Of a DNA stretch of 59,915 nucleotides, positions 10,652-22,500 are shown piece by piece (the first letter of the stretch is position 1; the number at the start of each line of letters is the position of its first letter). The notes under the pieces are model-generated. The model did no database searches, was not told the DNA's origin, and worked only from the letters and a program-made list of their open reading frames with translations. The stretch is from Ectocarpus siliculosus. Its lineage: Eukaryota > Sar > Phaeophyceae > Ectocarpales > Ectocarpaceae. The translations under genes were made by a program, and so were the position numbers. The DNA lies in the NCBI GenBank assembly GCA_000310025.1, contig FN649726.1:489585-549499 (forward strand), given 5' to 3'.

Positions 10652-13586
10652 CCGCTTTGGCCTGGTCTGCCGCGGTCACGTCACCTCCGTGGGGATACTT
10701 CCGGAGGACGGGGATCATGGGACCAATCGGAGGCATTATTTGCAAGAGTGGTGGTGATGTTCTTTTTTTCGACAAACCGACGGGATGGCCCTCTCACAAG
10801 TCGCTCTTGAGTACTTCGCGTAGAGGAGGACTGAGCGAGAGAGAGAGGGGGGGGGGGGGTACAATTAAGGGGTAGACCGCGAGATCCCAAGACTATAGGT
10901 TGCGATAACCCCGTGCCTTTCCATGCGCATGATTCGCCTACCGCCGCGACTGATCCAAGCGTGTGCCAGCGAAAATAGTCGGTGCATTTTGTTGGTCGCT
11001 GCTCCTCCTGTCAAGTACCTCGGACGGTTTCTGTCCCGCAAGATCGCTTAAGCAGGGCTTGGGTGCCCAAAACACGTGGACACCAGCAACGTTGCTGTGT
11101 CGGAGAAAATGACAAAATTTATGAAAGAATGAAAGTCAAACGTTTTGAAACACCATACCTACTTGTTCATCGACGGAAAGCTGTGGGATGGGATACATAC
11201 GTATTGTCGGTATGTGTCATGTGGCACACAATGCTTGACATCTTGCTAGACTTGTGCGGACCCTCCTTCTCACGAACCCGTGCCATTTGAATTGGCGACA
11301 ATCGCTTGCTGTGAGAGGGCGGCGGCGACTCATTTGTGTTGTCTGACACCGCCGGTGAGCGGCGGCAGGTCTTTCCCCGTGTGTATCCTCCATGTATCAG
11401 CTTAAGGCCTCCGCTCAGTCTCCTCGCTGTATGCACAAGCCGATACGAAAAGGACGTCCAAAATTGGAAGAGCATCCAAGGATGTGTCAGCCAGGTCGCA
11501 GCGGGAGAGACCCAACGACCACCATCCGCGAAAAAGGAACACATTAGTGAATTAGTGACTCCATCACCGTTGATTCGCTCGACCGATTCCTGTCCAACGG
11601 TGTGGTGGTACCTTAAGAGTGACTGTACATTGGCAGAACCAACTCTTTGTCCGACATTTCGCCTGCGACGCCTGGCTGTCTCGGGCCTTGCTGTTCCGTC
11701 TTTTGGGCATTGTGCAAATGCATTGTGCAAATGGCGCAAAATAGTTATTATGTTCTGGGTCCCTTTGACTTCAGAATTACACCGATGGTGTATGGCCTTC
11801 TATTGGGTAGTTGTACGTTGTGACTACGACAGGCATTCGCATTGGTCGGACCCGTGCGGATGACATCACTGGGAAGAGATCGGAAGGAACCGCATTTTCT
11901 TGCTAAGCCACACCAGCAACAACGACCAAGACAAACAAATGTAGAGGGAAACATATATCAATCCCCCAGACGAACAGAAGTGTACACCGATACTAATCCC
12001 AGTCAGCTGCTCACTTATGCACACAGCCGTTTCCCGACCGAAGTAGTAAGGGCACCCTGATACGTATCATTCCGTCGGGGTTTCACGCACGCACGCACGC
12101 CCAAACATGAGAGAGACGGAGCAAAACCTCGGAAACTTCAGGACCACCTCCACAATCAAACGTGCACTGCGCCGTACAACATGCGCTTAAGGACGGCAAA
12201 TACAATTTCAAGGTCAAGACTACTGTACAGCAGTCATCCCGCAAACCCTAACCCTAACCCTAACCTCAGTTAAGGACACTATTCTTCCAGGACATTCCCG
12301 CGGTGAGGGATAACTTGAAAATACGACACAAGGAGGGGTATCAACCTTACGGACACTTCGCCGGCTTCAGGCCACCTTTCTTACCGAAAAACCATGTGTA
12401 TCCTTAACCGAGGGACGACTTGATACCTGAATATGTTTACCATGAACGCTGCTGTATAATGCATGCGTTGAATACAAAATCACAACGAGGAAAGAACGAA
12501 AAGTTAGAGACACTGACCGAGACGGACATGAGTCATCACACTGCAAAAATAATCGATATATCAACCTCATAAACGGGACCAAAAACCGTGCCAACCTCTG
12601 TGGAAGACGGTTTCCTCTCTTCCCAAAACATTCGGAGTAGACTACAGACGATGTCTACCTGGAACAGTCTCCGGTGCCCCCGACCGGACATTCACCATGA
12701 GAGGGCCGCCTATGCGCTTGAAAACGAAACATCCTCTCCAATCAAATCCATTCCACGGCCTCCCGTTTACCCGCCCGCTGTTCAGCATGCAGGCCAAGTG
12801 CATGTACGAACGCACCCCCCCCTCCCTCCCCATCTACACAGGCATACGGCGCAAAGAAAGGCAACATGTACACTACGTAGACTAGGGCTCGCTGCCAGCC
12901 CGGTGGGTGGGCGCTCAGGACTCCCGTCTCTGCCCAAGCATCATGCCGCGATGGCACAACACACCCTTCCGAGACGGACCAAGCGCCTTTAAATCCCCCT
13001 ACTGCATCGACCATGCCTCCTTTCCCGGTCGCACGCGCCGCCGGTCTTCTTAAACCGCCTCCGGTTCCATAGGTACTTTCCCCGGCAATAATCGTTTTTG
13101 CCTATGCATGCTACCCAGCTTTGGGAGCGAGCGAAACATTGCTGTCGACGCAGCGTTACTCGCATGCCGCCGCCATCGCCTTCACTCCAGTTTGGACATA
13201 TGAGATGACCGAACCGGGTCCCTCGTCGAATTAAACACAAGCTTTCCGCCTGAACTACATGCCCGTGAGTGATTGTTTGATACAGCCGGGCGGAGAGACT
13301 TGCTGGCAACGAAGTAACCCACAGCTCGCCCTGACCCAGACGTTGTCCAGAACGCGTGAAGCTCCCTGCGGCATTGAGCAGCGGTAGATGCTCCCTAACC
13401 GGCTACGCTGTATGCATATAAAGTGAGCAGCACCAACCGACAAAAGCAGCAGCAGTCCTCGACCTTTATACGCCGACTTGTAAAGAAGTCCCAACAACCA
13501 AGAACGTCCGTTGCGATGCCATAACGCCGCCATCGGCGACGAACTCCGGTGCAGCCTGAAGACCATCAGGATCACCTCCGACTTCG
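10652..13586. other. Intergenic region, no gene seen
   Basis: This is the convergent space between the FMO gene and the tyrosinase gene. The longest open frames lack any family motif and codon-like pattern. It holds GA and ACGC runs and the telomere-like repeat noted separately. Confidence 0.5.
12244..12265. repeat. Interstitial telomere-like repeat (AACCCT)n
   Basis: Three and two-thirds perfect copies of AACCCT (TTAGGG type on the other strand), surrounded by unique sequence. Confidence 0.8.
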
Positions 13587-16500
13587 TCAGTTGATGTAAA
13601 CTCCTTGGGCCTGCCATCGGTCAAACACGACGAAAGTAAGATCGAGAGTAAGTCGTTGTTGTCTCCACGAAATCGACAACAGTGAGTTGGCGCTGAATAC
13701 ACGAGCACCTGTGAAAGTCGGCGGCCTTCACCACCGCAAGTGCGTTGCGTTGTTCACAGACCATGGACTCGGCCTTTCATGAGGCACCATGGAGACGCCC
13801 CTTCCCGACAAAGATGCTGATGGTCCAAGCGGGTGTTGTCTCCCACAAGATTGGGATCAGCTCGATCGAGGTTCAACAACGCAGAATCCACCGCCCAACG
13901 CTCTTGTCGTGTGAGGTACTCTGGTCGCTCTCGCTTGGCAACACCAGAAGCCCCAAAATACAACAATGGGAAGCGGCGATACAAAAATATGGTACCAACA
14001 AAGAATGACAACCATCACTCACGTCGCAGTGCGGCCACGCGAAGTTGTCGTACATGTACGGAAGTTGCATGCCCGCCGGGTGAAGCAGGTCATACAGCTC
14101 CGCGTTTGTGTAGTACCCCTTGAGGGGACCCACACCTTCGCCCCCCGCCGACCCGACCACATCAGGCTCTCCCTCGTGCTCTTCCAGGAACAGATCGTGG
14201 AAGGGCTGGACGTCGTCCGCGTTGTGGCCGACGCAGGTGGAGTCCGATATCCAAGTCTCGTTGAAGACCGGGTTTTGTTCCAGGCGGGAGAGGTGCCAGA
14301 GCCTGATCAATTCATGGTCGAAAAGCGATGTTCCGCATTGGTTGATGTCGTGCCGTTTCGGCGGTTTTTGCGGGCATGGCGGAGGCACCGTACAACTCGA
14401 GAAGCTTGATCATTGGCCAAGAATGCGTTCCCCGCACGTGGCAAGACACTGTCAACTTCCTACTCGAGACAGATAGCCTCCAACTCCAGCATTTGATTGG
14501 GGGATAGCCTACAAGAGTTGCGTGCGGAATGCGGCTAACGATGGGAGGGTGGTGCTTAAATCAAGTCAGAGTCACGAGTAACGCCAATCGGACGACTTCT
14601 TTTCGATTTTCAAGATCGCTCATTACATTTCTGGCAGTCTCCAACCAACAAGAACACAGCCTTCACGCGCGCGAAGCAACATCCCCATGGCAAGCAAAAC
14701 GCCTCCCGGAGGTCAGTCTTGTCCAGTGAATCCTTTCTCGGTTTGGATTAAGTGCATCTCAGACCAACTTTTTCTGCGCTTGCTCACCTGTCGAAGGTAG
14801 GGTGAAGCACCCAGAAGGTCACCTGGACACACGATGGAAACCAAACACGAGCACAGCGAAACAGTTGGCACAACAACAAAAACAGCGACAACGACAACAA
14901 CAACAACAACGCGGTTGGGCTCTTGACCCCCGCATGGAGCTAAATGTGTTGTTACAGACGGTTTCGTGGCGAAAGAAAAGGGCAACAAGTGGTTGACGAC
15001 ATGGGAGGATGTACTTGGTTGGGTCGGAGGATAACTTGATGTAAAACCTCGAGATTCGCACGATAGTATGGTCGGGGATACGTGCAAGAGAAGCCCTACC
15101 GTATCATTGTTTAGCACGGTACAGGACTAGTCTGCAGTTCCTTGCCCCTCCGTAGGCTAGGCCTTCATTCCTGCTCGTACGATAGCAGTAGCGGTTCCTT
15201 TGTGGGCACTCACGTCGTTGGTGCTCGTGGCTTCGAAATGGCTACCGACTTTTGTCGGGATGCACAGCGCGTCCTTCAACCCCTCGTAAATCGCCGTGGA
15301 CTCCTCGGCGGAGTAGTTGGGGATCTCTTCGTAGTAGTGCCCCTGTTGAAAGCAAACAACGACAAGACATGACACCCGACGAACAAACAATAATATGCCG
15401 GTGACCACGGGAATCAATCGACCGCATCAAGTTTGGTGTCAGTACGGACAGAAGAAGGTGCTGGACAGAGAGATGGGAACGGTTCTTAACGTGTGAAGAC
15501 AACAACAACAACAACAACAACCTGGTTGCCAGCATACATACCTCGGCAGAACGGGCGGTCGAAAAAGCGGCAAAAATTAGAGAAACGAAGATTGGCAACT
15601 TGTGAAACACGTTGGTCGAATGTCAAACTGCAATTTAAGGAATCGGCCAATCAAAACGCGACGATACAACCGCACTAAACGAGTGCATAGACGGCGTCCC
15701 TACGCACCACTGTCTACGTCCTCTCGGCGCTACGAACAAAACAAAACAAATGTGCGCGGAGCCAACATGTTGGGGGTATTCGCGGCTCATTTCTCTTATG
15801 GAGAATTGCCGCTCTTGTGTTCACAACAATTTCGCCGATGAGGTGTGCCTGGAGAAAAACGTTGTATTCGCGTTGAGCGTCGCCCGCATCGAACAAAAAG
15901 TGGACAACACGGCAAAGGGAAGACTCGAGACGTACATCCGAGTCAGCCAGCTTGCGGACTATTTGGTAGTCCGCATCGTAGAAGTATCCCGTCGTAAGGA
16001 CATCGCCTAACTCCAGGAACTGTATGACGTCACGGTGCCAGTTCAGGGTGGGAAGGAAAGGGAGAGGGGAGGATGGGTGATCACAATCGGTGGGGGGGGT
16101 AGGGGCGTGACACAAGGTGCAGCTGATTGCAGCAAGAGCGCGCCAGCTGCCTGTGTGCTTGTTGGAGGTCAGAAATTCCATCTGGCATTCTCGGTTGGTG
16201 TCAGGAAAGTGGTTTAGTGGTGAGTTTTGTGCTTGCGATACCTTCTACACCTTCCGAAACAGTGTTAAGGGATCAGCTTGGGCCACACAGGAGGAAGGAA
16301 ATTCGGGGCGTTGTTTGGTATTGTCCCACGTTTCCCTGCGGTGCTTACGTTCGATGCCAAACAGTACGACACTCGATGAAAAGTCACCCTTGTCTTCCGT
16401 CCCATTTCTGTTTGCCGTTTTGTTGGTCTAAGAGATCGCTACAAGCGGCTGAAATATCTGCCTTCAATCATATATCGAGACTCCAATAGCATTGAAATAC

Positions 16501-19500
16501 ACCACTTGAGCCGCGAAGTCAACAAGCAAAGCCGCTCGCTGTGGATGGTACGAAAACACACATCATCACGCAGACAAAAAATAACACGAGACGCGGCACT
16601 GACCTCGGCCGCTGACCTCCCTTCCATGAGTGACTCGCTGCATTTGCACTGGCAGTCTTTCCAACCCTGATCGAACGTGCAGCTCTCTGGGCATTCGATG
16701 GCATTCTCCCGCCACAAGATCTTCTGCGAGATCTGCCGCGCGTCGGAAAAACATGAACAACAGAGCCCAGGGGGTGCACTCATCATCATCGTACATGTCG
16801 GTGGCCGTAAGACTTCGCACCCACGCAAAGCGGGGACGAAACTCATCGGCTGAAATGCTATGGTACACTATATGTAAGCGCGGAGCGTTCAGGCTGTCGC
16901 ATGAAAGGTGAACTCCACCCCTTTCCTTACATATGTTGGCAACCTTGAATGAGCAAATGTCTCGACCCCAGCCAAGGGTACAACAAAAGTGCCCGCGCGA
17001 GTGCACCTGTCCATACGCACCACGTGTTTCCCTCTTTTTCGCGAATACCAACTTGACCCTCGTTGCTTCCCTTCTCATCGCACTTGCCCCCGGTCATGCC
17101 AAACCAACGCCGCTATTGTATCTTCAACACATACCACCCCTCGTCGCCACGCAGCACAATACATACACGTACACACACACATTTATCTACACTACAGCTA
17201 CTTGAATTAAAGCCACGGCCGCAGTCGCTCTTTTCCCCCCTCACGTATGCGTGGTGAACGAAGGGGATCACGATGTACGGCGTGACCGCGGCGTACTCGT
17301 CCGCCTCGGGAGACCACGTCCCACCCAACAGCCCGTGGATGTTGCCGTGAGCGCCGCCATTGAAGGCTTCCGTGAGCTTCATCCTTCGAATGATCAGGGC
17401 AGGGGGAAGGGACCAACGAGGAGAAAATTAAGGGCAAGCAAAAAATCTATGTCAAAAATGTATTGATTCGACAACCGCTGATAGACCCATGTCTCTGTAA
17501 AGCCAACCCTTGACAGCACAGAACGCGAAAAGAGGAGGGGGTGGAGAAAGGGAGACGGAGCAGGACACGTCCTACACATACATGGATCACAACCAGAGGG
17601 CAGCCGTTTGTTCCCACCTATGGCCCGCCCCACTTATTGCGACCAGCCTGCTCCCCGTTCACGCCTCCACGAGCTACAACCCTCCAAGAAACACTGCGTG
17701 AAATCGTCTAGTTTTCATTTTGTTGTTTGGCTGGTGGAAAAAACAATTTCTCTCAAATATCTCCTCCCATACCTCCCAAAACTGCTTGGGTGCTTGATTC
17801 CAAAATTGTACAGTACAGATTTTTCTGTGGTGAGAAAGCGCTTGTGAATTGTAAAGGTTTGTCACGCAGCACTCTCCTGCGTCGGTGCCCCATCATCCCC
17901 CCCGATCGTCCGTACGTCCCCAACGATAAAAAGCGCGCACATCGGTCCGAACGCGACACTCACCAGTCCTCCGCGACGTAGGCGTCGCGGTAGCGCCGGC
18001 AGCCCGAAGGCTTCTTGTTGTTCATCATGCCCAACTGGTGGTCGTGGCGAGTGAGGTAGGGGTTGCGGTCGTTGTTCCACGCGGACCGAAGCAGCCCGTA
18101 GGAGTTGTACTGCGCGGAGTACTCGCGAGCGTCGGTCATAACGGGGACGTACGCGAACCTCCCCTGGGTCGGCGTTCTAGCAGTCTGTCGTCGCAGCGGG
18201 TTTTGCATTGATGGATGGCGTTTCGGACGATACGGGGGGTTACAAGGGGTAATCGTTTGTTGCTTGCCGTCGGTCAATCGTACGCTGACCACGCCTCGCT
18301 TTCGAGGCGGGGTGGGGTGTTGTGCCCGCGGGTATATTGTGTTGTTCTTCGTTATGTTTCGGCAACGCATCTCGGCAGGCTTCCCTGATACGGCAAGACA
18401 CACATTTCCACGTGTCACCTGGAATTATTTTGAGGTGAACCGGTGTTGGGAAGGAGAGAGAGTCGAGACAGTGTAATTGTTCCACATGACGAAATGCCTC
18501 GCTATCCTAGAGCGCGGCGGTCGGAACCAAGACACGCAGTGTAGTACATTGTGCATGTGTAAGAACTACGGCTGTAGGTAAGTGCGAACAACAATCGGCT
18601 CCCGCGGAAACTGTTGCCGGTCTCACGTTTCCAGGAGCGGCATCGCCGAACCAATCGTCTGAGAAGACCGAGCTCGTGCGGAAGTCGTTCCAGTCGTAGT
18701 AGGTCCCCTCGATCGTCACGTCCCAGTAGGGCAGCGCGATGGACGGGTTCACCGCCTGCAACGCCTGCTCGTACATGAGAGTGATGGCGATGTGCGAGGT
18801 CACGAAGCCTGCGCCCGCGTGCCAGTGGTCGCAGTCCCGGGCTCCGCCTGTACCCGATTTCACGGGGGGCCATTCCGGTGTAGTCGTGTCGTGGCCGTCG
18901 GTGGACGGAAGAACGGGCGGGGAGGAAAAATAAATGTTACAGTAGTGCAATTTTTGTGGTAGAGGTGGACCTCGACGTACGGTGGGACTACAGCAGTAGG
19001 CTGTATGTCTGGGGATCCGCCTATGATCGAGCCGTGTAGAAATACTTGAACCCAGCCGTCCTTCAGGTGTGAGTCATTGTTTCATATTTTCGTGACGACC
19101 AATGCTGTCGACGTTCCCACTCGCCACCCTCGTAGACTCAACTAGCCTACTGCCTGAAGGTGTGGTGTCGGTTCTTGGATTCGAGAGAGAAAGAGAGAAA
19201 GAGAGAAAGAGAGAGTGAGAGGGAATGGGGGGCGATCGGGAGGGCGAACCGGTACTACCGTAGGTGAAATACATAAGATACCACTCCCCTTGAGCCGGTT
19301 TTCAAAGCTCGATTACTCCATGACGAAGAGCATGCACGAACCATGTGATGACGCGTTTTCGGAAAGCTATTGGCGAGGCGGTTCCAATGCCGCCATACTC
19401 GGCACCGCCGCTGTTTCTGCTTTGGAATAATTAAAATTGAAATAGGTCCGGGCGGTGTGGTTTATTATGTCATTTGTGTGACGCCCTTCCACAGCTTCCC

Positions 19501-22500
19501 CGGAGACTCCTTTGATTCAGGTATCGCGCCAGAACCATGGTCGTCCTTCCAAGAACCAAATTCTGCAGAAAGCACTACTAACGCATGTATCCGGATGACG
19601 TCCCAGCTTGGAGGACAATACCCCGAGATATCCCGAGATAATTATGTTCTGGCAAACACCCCGAGATTCTATTTACAGGAGGTACTGTTTGCCTTACGTC
19701 CAATCATCTGCCGGTCGGAGGGTGGAAACCTGCCCCACGCGCCTCTCACCCTCCCGACGCGGGTGGTATACAGTCAGCAGTGGGTGGGCCTTCCCAATGT
19801 TTTTTTCCACCCTTCTTGATCTCATGACACAATCGGCCACTATTGTATGATTGTGGCGTACACTCCCGTGTACCACTGGTGACACGACCGGGAATGGGTA
19901 TCATCGGATAGGACATGGTGGTACCGGGATCGGCAACACACCCACGCGACCTTTGCGTGCTCGAGAAGAAAGTCGATGTTTTGCACTGTCCGGCTCCTTC
20001 CTACAAACAAACGTTGTTTCAAAAAACATCAGACGTGCGTGTCAAAATCCTCTCGTTTGGCGGATATCCCATCCGAAAACAAACCCATCGATACATAGAA
20101 CGTTAGCTGGACATATCTTGACGAGAAATCAAATCCTTGCATGTGGCTCACCTTGGCACTGCTATGATTTCAGCACTTTCTCTTCGGCATAGACTAGTGA
20201 TAATCGGAAAATTTAACCACAACGACCGTGCATTTTGTATCGCCTTCTTCGTTCGGTAGATCGACGATTTCCTCACCGTAGTACAGGTGCATCCGGTTGA
20301 AGTAGTCCTTGCTGTAGTACTTGTCGCCGTACACGGCACGGCCGACGGCGCTCGGCACCCGCTGCAGCACGGCCACCGCGTTGAAAAAAGTCTCCCTGTC
20401 GCGATCCGTCAGGGACCGGATCTCCCGGCGCACGTACTTCACCGTCACCGCGAACTCGTACTCGAAGATCTCGCCGGCGGTACTGGTGGTGGCGGCCACG
20501 GCAGCGTACGAGATGATGGAGTCGGATGCCGCCACGACGCCATGGCCGCCAGCGGCGGCGGCGGTCTCATGCTCGGGGACGGATGTCCTTGCCGCCGCCG
20601 TGCTGATCGTGCTCGGGTTCTGCACCGAGACGACGCACTAATTAAAACACAGCAGTGCGTACGGCGGTAGGGTACAAACGCGCGTGTTACTGTGGTACCA
20701 GCGGTCGATTAGGGTCCACAGACAAGAGGCGGCAAGCAGCGCAAAGCGAGGTGGTCAAGGAGCATACATGACCGAGAGCAGGCCTTAGGCAGACGTGGTT
20801 CGTTGCCGTTCGCTCTGGGGGATGAAGCAACCTCGTGCGAAAGGGAGGGGAGTAAGGTTTCGGTCGAACTCAGGTGACCAACTCGAGCAAGACCCGGGGG
20901 GGGTCGGAAGGTGACCGGGTAGACGGCGAGTGAGGTATCCGGGAAGAAATCTAGAACCAGCGATGCCGACGACAAGTCTATATTTTCGGACCGTTGCAGC
21001 ACTCGATGACACTAGACTATACAGCGAGTAGTTACCTACAAGAGTTTATATGCTGAGAGGGAACCGAGGGGGCGGAGGGCAGGCATCTGGCGACGGGTCG
21101 TCCGCACCCCCCTGGATGCATACGGCTGTTCGACTCGGAGGTATGCATACTTGCAATGCGGGTCTGTTCGTGTCATCTTTTCTGGCGCCAGGATACACAC
21201 CGGTGATGGAGACTGACTTGGTTGGTAGAAACAGTCTTCCGATTTAATCCACCAATCTCGAGATTGAATCGCCATATTTTTCTCGATAATTTTCGATCTT
21301 CTCCCCCCTCACTAAATCCATCTGAGGAACTCCCTTTCCTTGTCGAAACCGGCGTGATCGCGATTTTGACAGATGTTGGTTGAGATTGATCGTGATGAAG
21401 ATCGAGATCGCATATTGCCTTTTTCGAACATATTTGCCGATTTACCAAGATCGAGACCTGGACGAAAAGAAAACAACATCGATCGAAGGCGTTTGTTCTC
21501 GAATCCAATCTCTCCAACACTGACACACGCACCTTGCGGTGAATAGGTTGGCGTACAGTCGGGGTCACACAGGGGAAGGTCACACAGGCGAAGGTCACGC
21601 AGTAGTTTTTTGTTAATGCGGCGGACTTAACTATTATACTAGGTTTACGGTGTTACCGCTTCGTTGTTACCACCTCGGTCACCGGGACGACTGACTGCTG
21701 TTCATGTGTGTTCATCCCAAAAATATTCTGACGCTTGCCTTGTACTTCCCTGGGGTTGTGAACGCCACCGTGTTGAAAAAAAACTTGTCTTCACCCTCCG
21801 CGGCCGTCTCGCCCTCGATCGTCCATCTGTCCCGTCCGCGTTACGTCGCAAAAAAGATTAGTTTGTTTTTCGTTGCGACACACCGGGGGGCGAGAAGCAG
21901 CAGTGGAGGGAAACGACTAGTACACAAAAAAGAAAAAAGAGGCAGGAGACGCACACATGCAATGCGCCCCGTAATACACTAGTCGATATACACATACACA
22001 CAGGCCCGTACGTACACATATGTTGTTACATTACCGAACCTAAGGAGACGTGGTGGATGCTGTCGGTTTTGACTATTATATAATACATGCAATAAACGTA
22101 CATGGACATTTGATATTATTGTTGTCGTGACGATGTCATGTTCTTTCATGGGAGCAGAGCGGGGATCGAGCTGCCTACGTCGACTTCAACGTAAACCCGC
22201 AGCAGTGCTTCGGGCGCAAACCAGGCGTAATTTCGCGAACACCTGACACTCATCAATAACATGTTGGACTTTTCGTCCAATCTACTCTGTTTCTCTCTGA
22301 GAGTACCAGCTTAACACCTTGCGGATAAAGGAGGAAGGTAAAAAAACGTTGGAGGATACGTGCGCCCAGCAGATTACATAGATTGCTGTATGTATCGTGC
22401 ACGCACGCACGCACGCACGCACGTGTTTTTAATAGGAAAGAGGAAAAAAAAAAGAGAACGACGGCGCTAAAAACGAAGGCGTGTGCGTGGAAGTTTAATG

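Noticed and set aside
16566-17078. 170-codon minus frame as a separate tyrosinase exon (DEFRPRFAWVRS...)
   Set aside because: It does not match the phase of the CuB exon with its strong donor; the overlapping Cys-rich frame does.
22401-22424. CRISPR-like direct repeats
   Set aside because: Simple ACGC microsatellite without spacers; eukaryotic context.
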